This document shows positions 1-9,409 of a DNA stretch of 37,638 nucleotides, piece by piece; position 1 is the first letter of the stretch; each line of letters begins with the position of its first letter. The notes under the pieces were generated by a model. The model was not told the origin of the DNA. It did not search any database and saw nothing but the letters and a program-made list of their open reading frames with translations. The position numbers and the translations under genes are program-made. The DNA comes from Gammaproteobacteria bacterium (GTDB lineage Bacteria; Pseudomonadota; Gammaproteobacteria; Pseudomonadales; Pseudohongiellaceae): NCBI GenBank assembly GCA_002730035.1, contig PBYU01000058.1, positions 5,139 to 42,776 of the forward strand, given 5' to 3'.

Positions 1-511
1 TGAGGGAGGGTACCAGCGCATCGATAGTGACGACGTCATCGGTTAGTGGTGTGACGGTGTGTGCATCACCGGCGTAGACCACCAATGCAGTCTGGCCTTC
101 TTTGCGCAGTACCAGGATGTCCCTGAGTTTTCGTTTCGCCAGATCGAGTCGGTTGGGGGTGTGGTCAGGAGCAAACATGGAAAGTGACAGATCCATTACG
201 ATGACCATGGCGTCCTCACGCTTCTGAACCGGTTGGGGGAGCTGCTCCCAGACCGGGCCGGACATCGCGATAATGGACAATACCCAGGCGCCGAACAGCA
301 GCATCAAGGGGGTGCGTTGTGCGGCATTCTTGCTGCGGTCCAACAGATAAGGCAGCAGAGACTTGTCGATGGCTTTATCCCAGGCAGTGACTACCGTGTT
401 AATCCGCCACATCGCCACAAAAAATAGCAGGGTGGGAATCAGCGCCAGCAACCACAAGGGCCGTAGGAAATGAAAATCCTGCAACAGGTTGGCTGGAATC
501 AACAGCTCCAT
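1..511 (-). CDS. VWA domain membrane protein, partial (3' part beyond window)
   Basis: About 170 N-terminal residues are visible, translated from the minus strand; the rest lies beyond position 1. The protein begins MELLIPANLL, has hydrophobic segments at about residues 18-36 and 66-84, and then a von Willebrand factor A fold starting with a MIDAS metal-site motif DLSLS (Asp107, Ser109, Ser111). This layout matches the BatB-type partners of MoxR ATPases, which usually carry a VWA domain and sometimes TPR repeats behind it; the C-terminal part cannot be checked here. The ATG overlaps the TGA of the preceding VWA gene (TGATG at 509-513), so translation is probably coupled. It is likely anchored in the inner membrane and works with the other operon products. 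The exact role is unknown. Confidence 0.85.
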   Translation of the reverse strand, partial: MELLIPANLLQDFHFLRPLWLLALIPTLLFFVAMWRINTVVTAWDKAIDKSLLPYLLDRSKNAAQRTPLMLLFGAWVLSIIAMSGPVWEQLPQPVQKREDAMVIVMDLSLSMFAPDHTPNRLDLAKRKLRDILVLRKEGQTALVVYAGDAHTVTPLTDDVVTIDALVPSL

Positions 512-1572
512 CAGGCTTCACTCCCGCTGGCTTGTAGTGCGTCATCCTCATCCCGGTAGTTCTCTATGCGCGCCTTGCCGGCCAGCGAGAGCCAGGGAAT
601 CGAAAACAGAGCCAGGATGAAGCTGATAATCAGGGAGGCACCCAGCGGCCAGTAAAACAGCACCCGAGTCGGTCGATAGGTCTGTTCATCCTGCTCGATG
701 GTTTCCAGCAGGTCCAGTTCCTCGTAGATATCAACCAGGTCATTGACATCGCGGGCTCGAAAGTAGCGGCCGCCGGTCGATTCTGCGATACGGGTAAGCA
801 CCGCCTCATCCAGCTCAGCAGAAGGATTGATAGCTCTCGCGCCGAAAAAAGTACGTTGCACGACCTGGTCGGCGCCGATGCCGATGGTGTAGATCTTGAT
901 ACTTTCCTGTCGGGCCAGCTGGCCGGCCTGCTCCGGTGAGACCGCGCCGGCGTTGTTTACCCCATCGGTGAGTAGTACCAGCACGCGGCTGTTTTCCGGA
1001 CGATTGCGCAGATGGATCACAGACAGACCGATGGCATCACCGATGGCCGTGGCTGACTCTTCGATGATACCTATCTCCGCTTCTTCTAATAGTGTGCCTA
1101 CAGTCTCCCGGTCGAAGGTCAGTGGGGCCTGGATATAGGCATGGGCTGCAAACAGGATGAGACCGAGTCTGTCGCCTTCGCGGCGATCCACGAAATCACC
1201 AACAACTGCCTTGACCACATCGATCCGCGACGCCTGACGGTTTCCCACCACCATGTCCTGGGCTTCCATGCTGCCGGATATGTCCACAGACAGCATCAGG
1301 TCCCGGCCTGTGGAGGGCAGCTGTACTGGTTCGCCGAGCCACTGGGGCCGGCTGGCAGCCACCACGATCAGTAACCAGATAAGCGTACAGCAGATAAGAT
1401 TTAACAGGCGGCTGCTGGTGAGGTTTTCACTGTCCGACTGAAGTCGGCTGAGGATGCTGAAAAAAGGTACGTACAGCGCCGCATCCTGTCGCGGGGCTCT
1501 CGCCACCAGGCGATAGATGAGTAGCGGTAAGGGCAGCGCCAGGAATACCCAGGGCCAGGTAAATTCGAGCAT
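511..1572 (-). CDS. VWA domain membrane protein, BatA-like
   Basis: The 353-residue protein has an N-terminal hydrophobic segment (about 5-22), a second one at about 56-73, and a VWA domain opening with a complete MIDAS motif DISGS (Asp97, Ser99, Ser101). Conserved VWA elements such as LLTDGVNNAG follow, and a C-terminal membrane helix lies near residues 305-330. The architecture is that of BatA-type proteins encoded next to MoxR AAA+ ATPases. MIDAS sites bind a divalent metal and mediate protein-protein contact. It lies 15 bases after the DUF4381 gene and overlaps the next VWA gene by TGATG, so it is part of the operon running from moxR to the left edge. Family assignment is firm; the cellular task (envelope stress or complex assembly has been proposed for relatives) is not settled. 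Confidence 0.9.
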   Translation of the reverse strand: MLEFTWPWVFLALPLPLLIYRLVARAPRQDAALYVPFFSILSRLQSDSENLTSSRLLNLICCTLIWLLIVVAASRPQWLGEPVQLPSTGRDLMLSVDISGSMEAQDMVVGNRQASRIDVVKAVVGDFVDRREGDRLGLILFAAHAYIQAPLTFDRETVGTLLEEAEIGIIEESATAIGDAIGLSVIHLRNRPENSRVLVLLTDGVNNAGAVSPEQAGQLARQESIKIYTIGIGADQVVQRTFFGARAINPSAELDEAVLTRIAESTGGRYFRARDVNDLVDIYEELDLLETIEQDEQTYRPTRVLFYWPLGASLIISFILALFSIPWLSLAGKARIENYRDEDDALQASGSEA

Positions 1573-1587
1573 ATGATTATTTAATCC

Positions 1588-2112
1588 TCATCCTTCAATG
1601 GGTATTGACTCGTTTTTTCCAAGGTAGAGACTGCTTATCCATGCCTGGCCCAAGCTGTTCATCGCGTTTACATCGACCTCAACTTTAGCCTGAAATCGCC
1701 CATAGCTGAGGGCTGCAGCCAGATCCTCGTTCAACTGGGAAGAGTCCCCTTTTTCCCGGATAAAATCAACCCAGTCACTGCCGCCGAGACCGGCCACGTT
1801 GGACCGGGGAAAGTGCACCAGCGCGACCCGGCGTATTACCGAATTGAATGCGTTGACGTATTGTAATGTGTACTCGTCTGGATCGGCGTCTTGGCTGCCG
1901 GCAAACTCCCGATAACAGCGATCCAGCTCGGCCAACGCATGCTGACAGATACGTTGTTGGGTGATGTGCCTGAGATAGCGCCTGGTCAGCAGAAAGCCTG
2001 CTACCAGCAACAGCAATGTCAACAGCCACCAGCCGGGTGCCGGAGGCCAATAACTCACCGCCATCGGCAGGTGAATATCTGCCAGCTGCTCTAGGAGTTC
2101 TTCGCTATCCAT
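1588..2112 (-). CDS. DUF4381 domain membrane protein
   Basis: This 174-residue protein starts with a short motif typical of DUF4381 (LADIHLP, then WPPAPGWWLL), followed directly by one transmembrane helix at about residues 29-43 and a basic stretch. The rest is a cytoplasmic helical region. DUF4381 proteins are regularly found between DUF58 and VWA genes in moxR operons of Proteobacteria, exactly as here. The ATG lies inside the end of the DUF58 gene, with a 22-base overlap, which suggests translational coupling. No enzymatic motif is visible. It is probably a small membrane component of the MoxR/VWA assembly. That role is inferred from gene context only. Confidence 0.85.
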   Translation of the reverse strand: MDSEELLEQLADIHLPMAVSYWPPAPGWWLLTLLLLVAGFLLTRRYLRHITQQRICQHALAELDRCYREFAGSQDADPDEYTLQYVNAFNSVIRRVALVHFPRSNVAGLGGSDWVDFIREKGDSSQLNEDLAAALSYGRFQAKVEVDVNAMNSLGQAWISSLYLGKNESIPIEG

Positions 2113-3071
2113 TCTCGGATTTGCTCTACCACGAGTTGATTGGTGCGCATCTTGATCAAGCGGATCTGTAACCTGTCCAGTTCAGTCTCCAGCCTCTCCG
2201 AACGCGCATGGAATTGTTCACGGTAGCGCATTCTGGCCTTGCTAGAATGGGTATTCAAGGCGCCTTTGTGGCTACCGTCGGTAATGCTGTAGATGCCGGG
2301 AACCGGCAGAGTTTCCTCCAGCGAATCATAGATGAAGCAGCAGATGACGTTGTTGTGTCTGGACAGCTGGTTCAGGTATTGCAGAGCCTTGTCATCCAGA
2401 GTGACAAAATCGGATATCACATACAGCGTGCTACCGGGTTTGGTGATTCTGCGAATCTTCCCCAGCGCGTGTGCCAGGCCGGGGCGAAAGTCTGGATCGG
2501 TAGGTATTTGTGACTCCGGGTCTGTGACGTGCTGCAGGCGCTGGTTATAAAGGAAGACCTGGTTCAGCAAATGCAGTGCCGATCGGCGACTGCGCTTGGG
2601 ACGCACCAGGTTTGACTCGATGTCTGAGAACACCAAGCCCCCGACACGGTCGCCGTTGTCGATTGCGAGCCAGCAGAAGACGGCGGCAGCCTGTGCGGCA
2701 ACCACTGACTTGAAGGCAATCTGGCTGCCAAAATACATATTATGGGTCTGGTCTACCGCGATTATGACGGGTCGTTCCCGTTCTTCACGAAACACCTTGG
2801 TAAACGGCCGGCCTGTGCGGGCAGTGACACGCCAATCAATCAGCCGAATGTCATCACCGGCCTGGTAGGGTCGGAATTCTTCGAAGTCGATGCCGCGACC
2901 GCGCATCTTGGATAGGTGTAGACCTGAGATTCCGGCTATCGAACGGGTGTGAGCAAGGTATTCCAGGTTCTTGGCGGCGTAGCGCTGCACCAGCAACTGC
3001 TGTAGCGTGATGATCGCGCCCTTGCTCTGATAGCGAGCATGGTGGGGATCGATTTGCATCTTAGCCGACAT
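2091..3071 (-). CDS. DUF58 domain-containing protein
   Basis: The 326-residue protein carries the signature stretch of the DUF58 family: EFRPYQAGDDIRLIDW, then TARTGRPFTKVFREE at about residues 70-105, followed by a VWA-like fold (VDQTHNM near 122, YVISDFVTL near 215). No transmembrane segment is evident, so it is probably cytoplasmic or peripheral. DUF58 proteins are standard partners of MoxR ATPases, and here the gene follows moxR by 19 bases and overlaps the DUF4381 gene. The family's metal-site motif is degenerate compared with the two true VWA proteins downstream. Biochemical function is not established for the family. Confidence 0.9.
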   Translation of the reverse strand: MSAKMQIDPHHARYQSKGAIITLQQLLVQRYAAKNLEYLAHTRSIAGISGLHLSKMRGRGIDFEEFRPYQAGDDIRLIDWRVTARTGRPFTKVFREERERPVIIAVDQTHNMYFGSQIAFKSVVAAQAAAVFCWLAIDNGDRVGGLVFSDIESNLVRPKRSRRSALHLLNQVFLYNQRLQHVTDPESQIPTDPDFRPGLAHALGKIRRITKPGSTLYVISDFVTLDDKALQYLNQLSRHNNVICCFIYDSLEETLPVPGIYSITDGSHKGALNTHSSKARMRYREQFHARSERLETELDRLQIRLIKMRTNQLVVEQIREWIAKNS

Positions 3072-3090
3072 GGTGTAATGCCCCGGCGAA

Positions 3091-4050
3091 TCAGGCGGAA
3101 GGGACGCGTTCGCGGATCGTTTCCAATACCTTATCTGGAGTCACACCGCTGGCTTCAGCCTCGAAGCTCAGCAATATACGATGTCGCAGTACATCGAACA
3201 TAATTTCCTGGACATCGTCCGGGCTCACGAAATCGCGCCCGTGAATCCAGGCATAAGCCCTGGCACAACGGTCCAGAGAGATGGTTCCACGGGGGCTGGC
3301 ACCGTATTCGAGCCAGCTAGCCAGATCTTCACCATAAACTTCCGGTTGCCGGGAAGCCATGATCAGTTGAATGATGTATTCCTCTACCTCCGGCGCCATG
3401 TGCATGGCGAGAATTTCCTGCCTGGCAGCAAACAGGTCTTCCTGGGCGATCTGCTTGGGTGGTTCAGGAACCTGGTGGCGCGCTTCGTTTCTCACCAGGT
3501 GAAGGATTTCGCGCTCCGCATCGATGGTCGGGTAAGTGATCGTGGCATGCATCAGAAAACGGTCGAGTTGGGCTTCTGGTAATGGGTAAGTGCCTTCCTG
3601 TTCAATCGGGTTCTGAGTAGCCATAACCAGAAACAGGGGAGGCAGCGTGAATGATTCACGGCCCACACTGACCTGGTGTTCGCCCATCGCTTCCAGCAGG
3701 GCAGATTGTACCTTGGCAGGAGCACGGTTGATTTCGTCTGCCAATACCAGATTGTGGAAAATCGGTCCTTGCTGAAACCGGAAAGAGCCGTCTTCGGGTC
3801 TGAAGACTTCGGTACCGGTGATATCGCTGGGTAATAAGTCCGGGGTAAATTGGATTCGGTGAAAATCGCCTTCTATGGCTCGAGAGAGGTCTTTGATCGC
3901 CTTGGTCTTGGCTAGTCCCGGTGCACCTTCAACTAGCAAATGGCCATCCGCCAGCAATGCAATAAGCAATCGATCGAGTAAACGTTCCTGCCCTATGATT
4001 TGTTGTGATAACCAGTTTTTGAGTTCTGTTATTATTGCATGATTGCTCAT
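3091..4050 (-). CDS. MoxR family AAA+ ATPase
   Basis: With the start chosen here the protein is 319 residues, a usual MoxR length. It has Walker A GAPGLAKT (about 42-49), Walker B LVLADEI (about 101-107), a sensor-like MATQNP stretch and the family's EGTYPLPEAQLDRF motif. MoxR proteins are ATP-driven chaperone-like factors acting with VWA proteins, which here follow in the same operon. The reading frame stays open upstream to an ATG at 4233, but I prefer the ATG at 4050. The extra 61 residues resemble no MoxR N-terminus. A promoter-like pair (TAGACA, 16 bases, TACAAT) at 4097-4124 would also start the RNA inside that extension. The Shine-Dalgarno sequence before 4050 is weak. Confidence 0.92.
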   Translation of the reverse strand: MSNHAIITELKNWLSQQIIGQERLLDRLLIALLADGHLLVEGAPGLAKTKAIKDLSRAIEGDFHRIQFTPDLLPSDITGTEVFRPEDGSFRFQQGPIFHNLVLADEINRAPAKVQSALLEAMGEHQVSVGRESFTLPPLFLVMATQNPIEQEGTYPLPEAQLDRFLMHATITYPTIDAEREILHLVRNEARHQVPEPPKQIAQEDLFAARQEILAMHMAPEVEEYIIQLIMASRQPEVYGEDLASWLEYGASPRGTISLDRCARAYAWIHGRDFVSPDDVQEIMFDVLRHRILLSFEAEASGVTPDKVLETIRERVPSA

Positions 4051-4096
4051 ATTGCGATTTCTCTGTAGTAATGGAGCGCGTAAGACAAAGTCAGGG

Positions 4097-4124
4097 ATTG
4101 TAAACGTTTTATGATGGATGTCTA
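4097..4124 (-). promoter_or_regulatory. Candidate sigma70-type promoter of the moxR operon
   Basis: On the minus strand, TAGACA (4119-4124) and TACAAT (4097-4102) are separated by 16 bases. Each hexamer matches the sigma70 consensus at five of six positions. The predicted RNA start near 4090 would give a leader of about 40 bases before the moxR ATG at 4050. The call is by inspection only. Confidence 0.4.
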
Positions 4125-4219
4125 GATGAACATTGTAGCGGAATGTAGCATTTTTACTGGCTCTGGGCAGCATTCGCAGAAGCGATTTTTGGACTTTTTG
4201 CAGGCAAATGAGTTGCTCA

Positions 4220-4233
4220 TTGAGCTGGCTCAA
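4220..4233. promoter_or_regulatory. Palindrome upstream of glutamate dehydrogenase, operator-like
   Basis: The sequence TTGAGC-TG-GCTCAA is a perfect 6-base inverted repeat around a 2-base centre, 32 bases before the ATG of the glutamate dehydrogenase gene. A centre this short cannot form a good RNA hairpin, so a dimeric DNA-binding protein site is the more natural reading. No regulator is identified. Confidence 0.25.
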
Positions 4234-4265
4234 GTTAGCTGCAATTACGTTGGAGAAAATTCAGT

Positions 4266-7200
4266 ATGAGCCCTCGGCCGGTCGTAAATAAGCTGTCGCT
4301 TGCTTCTCTTAACCGGAGAATAGATAAGAACTTCAGAGGGACTAAAGCAAAAGGCTTGAAGCTGTTTGCCAGGAAATACTATGCCAGCTCGGCAGTTTCC
4401 GATTTGAGTAAGTTAAGCGATCAGCAAATCTATGAATCGGCAATGAATGGCTGGAAGTTCATCCAGCAACGCAAATCCAGATCACCCAAGATTCAGTTCG
4501 TGCACCAGAAATCCAGCCTGGACAAGCAGCACAAGGCTGGCACCAATATCTACATCCTGCTCAACGATATGCCATTTCTGGTGGATTCCATCAGGCAGGC
4601 TCTAAATCGGTCGGAGATAATCGTCAGGAGCGTTAACAACGTAGTACTGCAGGTAGAACGCTTCAGCAGCACCAGGAAAAACGCAGGCCATCTCAAGAAT
4701 CTGGCGGTAAACAAGAGTGAGGGTTATCGTGCCGAGGCGCTGATCTGTATAAATTGTACCCCTATGGCCGAGTTGCAATGCAAGTTGATCGAGAAGGAAA
4801 TCAGGGACACCTTGAAGCATGTCGCTGCCGCGGTGAAGGATTTCAAGCCGATGTGCAACAAAGCGACGGCAGTACGGGAGTCGCTACTCGCCAGAAGCAA
4901 ATCGGTTCCCGTCAGCCCCGGTGAGCTTAGAGAGTCCTGTGAATTCATCAGCTGGCTGCTGAATAATCATTTCACTTTTCTCGGCTACGAAGCCTATAGG
5001 ATAAAAAACCTTAAACGGGGGCCGGTCATCGAGTTGCAGAAGGATGCCTTGCTGGGTATTTCACGCCTCAAGTCTGGACTTAAACAAAGAGTCACTCTGA
5101 AGAGTTTACCGGCAGGCACAGGTGATCTGATTCTTAGAAAACAGGTCTGCAGCTTTTCCAAATCATCGACTCGCTCAAAAATTCACCGACCTGCTCACTA
5201 TGACTATGTCTTGATCAAGGAATTTGATAAGCAGGGGAACGTGGCGATTGAGCATCGTTTTCTGGGACTCTACACCTCCTCGGTCTACTATCGCGCCGCG
5301 CTGGAAATACCGCTGATTAGAAACAAGGTAAATGCAGTCCTCGACCGCTCGGGATTTTCACCTAATGGCCATAGCATCAAGAACCTTTTACAGGTCATAA
5401 ACGTATTTCCCAGGGATGAACTGTTCCAGATCAGCGAGGGTCAACTATTCACAACTGCACTGGAAATAACACAAATCCAGGAGACCCGCACCAGCAAGCT
5501 ATTTATACGCAAGGATGCCTACGGCAAGTTCTTCTCGTGTCTGGTGTATGTGCCAAGAGATATCTACACCACTGAGGTGCGCATCAAGATTCAGCGTTTT
5601 CTGCAGCAGCATCTCAGCGCCGAAGAGGTGGAGTTCACTACTTATTTTTCAGAGTCAGTCTTGGCGCGTTTGCATTTCGTTATGCGGGTTCCTGAAATAC
5701 ATCGAGTCAAATACAAGCTCGCCGAGCTTGAAAACAGCATAATCCAGCTCATCAAGCCGTGGGACGATTCCTTTCTCGATGTGCTACTGCAGCTGTACCC
5801 GGACAGTGAGGCAGGCAGGCTTCAAAAAGTTTACACCCGGTGCTACTCCGCTGCTTACAAGGAGGTCTATAGCGCCGAGGAAGCTGTGAAAGATATTGCC
5901 AGAATCGACAATGTCGTAGCGAGCCAGGATCTTGCCCTGGACCTGAATACCTGCAGTTCAGAAATTGGCGCGGAATTGAGCTTTAAGATATTCAGCTATC
6001 GACATCAGCTGTTTCTGTCGGATGTGGTGCCCATTCTTGAAAATCTAGGCCTGAATATAATCAGCGAGAAGGCATTCAAGCTTCAGCCCGGCAGTGATCA
6101 CACGGTATGGCTGCATGATTTTTCTCTCTATCGAAAGCGGAAGAGCGGCGATGTCTTTTGCGAAGAATTAAAAAACAAATTTGAAGCTGCCTTTAACGCG
6201 ATTTGGCATGAGAAGATTGATGATGATACGTTCAATGAACTGGTCATTACCGGCAGAGTCGGTTGGCGCGATGCCGCCTTGATAAGAGCTTACTCGGCCT
6301 ATCTCAAGCAGATTCAGTTCGGTTATAGCGCGCAGTTCATTGCAGCAACCTTGTCACAGCATGAGCCGATCGCAAAATTGTTGATTCGCTATTTTTACTG
6401 TCTGTTCGATCCAGCGTTGAAGCAATCCGAGCGCCGCAACGCCAAGCAACTCAGCAGGAAAATCCTTACCGCGATTGACGGCGTTGAAAATCTGTCAGAA
6501 GACGGCGTATTACGGACTTTTTTAAGTCTCTTCGAAGCCACGCTTCGAACCAATTACTTCCAGAGCGCAGAATCCGGTGAGCATAAGCATTACTTCTCAT
6601 TCAAGATTAATCCGGAGCAACTCGATGGAATGCCGCTACCCAAACCGAAGTTTGAGATTTTCGTGTTTAGTCGACAGATGGAAGGCGTTCATCTTAGAGG
6701 CGGCCGGGTAGCTCGCGGCGGACTGCGCTGGTCGGATCGCCGTGAAGATTATCGCACAGAGGTGCTGGGCCTGGTGAAGGCGCAGCAAGTCAAGAATTCG
6801 GTGATCGTACCGGTGGGGGCAAAAGGAGGATTCGTCGTCAAGCAACCGGTACCACCGCTTGATCGCGAACAGTATATGTCCTCTGGCATCGATTGCTACC
6901 AGACCTTTATCTGCGGGTTATTGGATATCACCGACAATATCGTAGACGGAAAATTGCAGCCACCGGCTAAAGTGGTGCGGCGGGATGGAGACGACCCCTA
7001 CCTGGTGGTCGCAGCCGATAAGGGTACGGCAACATTTTCAGATATTGCCAATCGCATAGCCCTGGATTATGCCTTCTGGTTAGGAGATGGCTTCGCCTCA
7101 GGTGGCAGCAATGGTTACGACCATAAGCAGATGGGCATTACCGCCAGGGGTGCATGGGTGTCGGTGCAACGCCACTTCAGAGAGCTGGGAATCAATATTC

Positions 7201-9125
7201 AGAAACAGGACTTCTCCGTGGTCGGTATCGGAGACATGTCCGGGGACGTTTTTGGTAATGGCATGTTGCTTTCCAGGCATATTCGCCTGCTTGCTGCCTT
7301 TAACCATCTGCATATATTCATTGATCCCAATCCCGATTCGGCGAGCAGTTACAGAGAACGTGCACGCTTGTTCAGAACATCCAGGTCCTCCTGGGCGGAC
7401 TACAATGCAAAGCTGATATCCACCGGAGGGGGGGTCTTTCCTCGCCGCGCTAAATCCATTGCTATTACGAAGCAGATGCAGGCCAGGTTCGGGATTGAAA
7501 AGGACAAGGTCACTCCCGACCAGCTTATCAGCCTGTTGCTTAGTAGCCCGGTAGACTTAATCTGGAATGGCGGTATAGGGACCTACGTCAAGGCCAGCAG
7601 AGAGGATCATGCAGAAGTGGGAGACAAGACCAATGATGCGGTTAGGGTGAATGGCAGTGAACTGCGCTGCAAAGTGATAGGCGAAGGGGGCAATCTTGGC
7701 CTGACCCAGGCAGCGCGAGTGGAGTATGGCTTGCGGGGTGGCGTCTCATTGACCGACTTTATCGACAACTCGGCGGGTGTGGATTGTTCCGATCACGAAG
7801 TGAACATAAAGATCTTGCTGAACGAACTTCAGTCGAAGAATCGACTAACCGAGCGGCGCCGGAATTCCCTGCTGCAATCCATGACTGACAATGTCGCCGA
7901 CTTAGTGCTGGCAAACAACTACAGCCAGGTTCAAACCATTGGCACCGCACAGACTCAGATGGATGTTCGTCATAAGGAGTACGCGGACCTGATCTCCTAT
8001 CTGGAAAAATATGCGGGTCTCGATCGTGGCTTGGAATTTCTGCCAAACAAGGAACAACTGGAAGAACGCGCCTCCAGAGCGCTTTATCTCACGCGGCCGG
8101 AGATTTCTGTCATCACTTCCTATATGAAGATGCATTTGAAAGCCGAACTGGCTGAGGTGGAATATCTCGATGATGCCTACCTGCTGCCTTGCCTTTACAG
8201 TGCATTTCCAGCCAAGCTGATCCGGCCTTACAAACTTGCAATCCAGGCGCATACTCTGCGTCGTGAAATTGTCGCAACGCAGCTCGCCAACTCCATAGTG
8301 AATCTGCTAGGCCCCAGTTTTATTTACAGAATGGTGGAGTCCACGGCATCCTCGCTTGCGGAAGTAGTAAAGGCGGCTGTCATTGCACGTGATGTTTTTC
8401 AAGTGCAGCAGTACTGGCGGGAAATAGAGGAACTTGATTACAAGATTGCCACCGCTACTCAGGCAGAGATGATATCCCGCTTGATCAGGCTGATCAGGCG
8501 GGTTACCCGTTGGTTGTTGCGCAATCGTCGTTCTAATCTGACACTTACCGACGAAGTCAGATTCTTTACCAGCAGGGTCAGTCAGTTTCGCCGCATGCTA
8601 CCCGCCAAGCTGCCGCCCGATTTCGCGCTGATGTATCAGGAAAAATATGCGAATCTGACGGATAACGATGTGCCGGACAAACTGGCGGTGGAAATTTGCC
8701 AGAGCGATTTCCTGTTCCCGGCCACCAGTTTCATCGAGATCAGTAATGCCAGTGGTGAACCGTTGGGAAATGTTGTGGACATCTATTATGCCATCGGTGA
8801 GCAGCTACAGCTGAATTGGCTGGGCAAAATAATCAACAAGCTACCGGTTGCCAACTACTGGCAAGCCCTGGCCCGAGAAACCTACCTGGACGACCTTGCC
8901 TGGCAACAGCGGGCGTTAACCGATAATGTGGTCAAGTCAGTATCACGCCGTTCGGCGGCGCGCACACGCGTAGCGCTGTGGGTTGCTGACAATGCAGTGC
9001 CTGTCTCCAGAACAAGCAATATACTGGCGCAATTGCAGGCTGAATCACAGCCGGATTATGCAATGTTTTCGGTGGCGATGCGGGAGCTGTTGACCCTCGC
9101 GCAAGCGTCTGCCCGCAACACTTAG
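4266..9125 (+). CDS. gdhB: NAD-dependent glutamate dehydrogenase, large ~180 kDa type
   Basis: The 1619-residue protein has the length and features of the large bacterial NAD-glutamate dehydrogenases (the family of Pseudomonas GdhB), which oxidatively deaminate L-glutamate to 2-oxoglutarate and ammonia in the cytoplasm. The N-terminal half contains ACT-like regulatory segments (an early one near 94-120, LNDMPFLVDSIRQAL). The catalytic core shows GGLRWS (818-823), the substrate region VKAQQVKNSVIVP and GAKGGF with Lys853. The dinucleotide-binding stretch VVGIGDMSGDVFGNG lies near 985-1000. The C-terminal third is the long helical region of this class. An SD-like GGAG at 4252-4255 supports the ATG. 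The gene is divergent from moxR, a neighbourhood shared with Pseudomonas. No frameshift was noticed. Confidence 0.96.
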   Translation: MSPRPVVNKLSLASLNRRIDKNFRGTKAKGLKLFARKYYASSAVSDLSKLSDQQIYESAMNGWKFIQQRKSRSPKIQFVHQKSSLDKQHKAGTNIYILLNDMPFLVDSIRQALNRSEIIVRSVNNVVLQVERFSSTRKNAGHLKNLAVNKSEGYRAEALICINCTPMAELQCKLIEKEIRDTLKHVAAAVKDFKPMCNKATAVRESLLARSKSVPVSPGELRESCEFISWLLNNHFTFLGYEAYRIKNLKRGPVIELQKDALLGISRLKSGLKQRVTLKSLPAGTGDLILRKQVCSFSKSSTRSKIHRPAHYDYVLIKEFDKQGNVAIEHRFLGLYTSSVYYRAALEIPLIRNKVNAVLDRSGFSPNGHSIKNLLQVINVFPRDELFQISEGQLFTTALEITQIQETRTSKLFIRKDAYGKFFSCLVYVPRDIYTTEVRIKIQRFLQQHLSAEEVEFTTYFSESVLARLHFVMRVPEIHRVKYKLAELENSIIQLIKPWDDSFLDVLLQLYPDSEAGRLQKVYTRCYSAAYKEVYSAEEAVKDIARIDNVVASQDLALDLNTCSSEIGAELSFKIFSYRHQLFLSDVVPILENLGLNIISEKAFKLQPGSDHTVWLHDFSLYRKRKSGDVFCEELKNKFEAAFNAIWHEKIDDDTFNELVITGRVGWRDAALIRAYSAYLKQIQFGYSAQFIAATLSQHEPIAKLLIRYFYCLFDPALKQSERRNAKQLSRKILTAIDGVENLSEDGVLRTFLSLFEATLRTNYFQSAESGEHKHYFSFKINPEQLDGMPLPKPKFEIFVFSRQMEGVHLRGGRVARGGLRWSDRREDYRTEVLGLVKAQQVKNSVIVPVGAKGGFVVKQPVPPLDREQYMSSGIDCYQTFICGLLDITDNIVDGKLQPPAKVVRRDGDDPYLVVAADKGTATFSDIANRIALDYAFWLGDGFASGGSNGYDHKQMGITARGAWVSVQRHFRELGINIQKQDFSVVGIGDMSGDVFGNGMLLSRHIRLLAAFNHLHIFIDPNPDSASSYRERARLFRTSRSSWADYNAKLISTGGGVFPRRAKSIAITKQMQARFGIEKDKVTPDQLISLLLSSPVDLIWNGGIGTYVKASREDHAEVGDKTNDAVRVNGSELRCKVIGEGGNLGLTQAARVEYGLRGGVSLTDFIDNSAGVDCSDHEVNIKILLNELQSKNRLTERRRNSLLQSMTDNVADLVLANNYSQVQTIGTAQTQMDVRHKEYADLISYLEKYAGLDRGLEFLPNKEQLEERASRALYLTRPEISVITSYMKMHLKAELAEVEYLDDAYLLPCLYSAFPAKLIRPYKLAIQAHTLRREIVATQLANSIVNLLGPSFIYRMVESTASSLAEVVKAAVIARDVFQVQQYWREIEELDYKIATATQAEMISRLIRLIRRVTRWLLRNRRSNLTLTDEVRFFTSRVSQFRRMLPAKLPPDFALMYQEKYANLTDNDVPDKLAVEICQSDFLFPATSFIEISNASGEPLGNVVDIYYAIGEQLQLNWLGKIINKLPVANYWQALARETYLDDLAWQQRALTDNVVKSVSRRSAARTRVALWVADNAVPVSRTSNILAQLQAESQPDYAMFSVAMRELLTLAQASARNT

Positions 9126-9153
9126 TGCAGTACATCACGTCCAGCCTCGCCTT

Positions 9154-9393
9154 ATGCACACGCTGATTTTCTATACTACGGACAGTTGCCATCTCTGCAA
9201 GCAAGCGGAAGTTCTGCTTAAGGAACTGCAAGCGGGCCACGATTTCATCCTCGAGTCGGTGGATATTGCCGCGGATGCCTCGCTCGTAGAGCGTTACGGA
9301 ATCCGTATCCCGGTCGTAAAAAATGCACTAACCCTCGAGGAAAGACCCTGGCCGTTTCATCTGGTGGATCTGTTAGCGCTGATTTCGGGATAG
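9154..9393 (+). CDS. Small glutaredoxin-like thiol protein
   Basis: This 79-residue protein begins HTLIFYTTDSCHLCKQAE, giving a redox-active C-x-x-C (Cys13, Cys16) right after the first beta strand, as in glutaredoxins. The later RYGIRIPVV stretch supplies the cis-proline (IPV) expected beside the active site. It belongs to the short glutaredoxin-like family (Glrx-like, formerly DUF836), whose partners are mostly unknown. It begins 28 bases after glutamate dehydrogenase and may be cotranscribed. It has no signal peptide, so it should be cytoplasmic. The SD before the ATG is poor, but the start fits the fold. It is convergent with tatD, with only 16 bases between the stop codons. Confidence 0.85.
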   Translation: MHTLIFYTTDSCHLCKQAEVLLKELQAGHDFILESVDIAADASLVERYGIRIPVVKNALTLEERPWPFHLVDLLALISG

Positions 9394-9409
9394 TGAGCCG
9401 GTAGGTGAA

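Noticed and set aside
7759..8252. Minus-strand open frames within glutamate dehydrogenase and similar antisense frames in topA, rne and the AddAB-like genes
   Set aside because: They lie fully opposite strongly conserved coding sequence and show no family motifs; they are shadows of codon bias.
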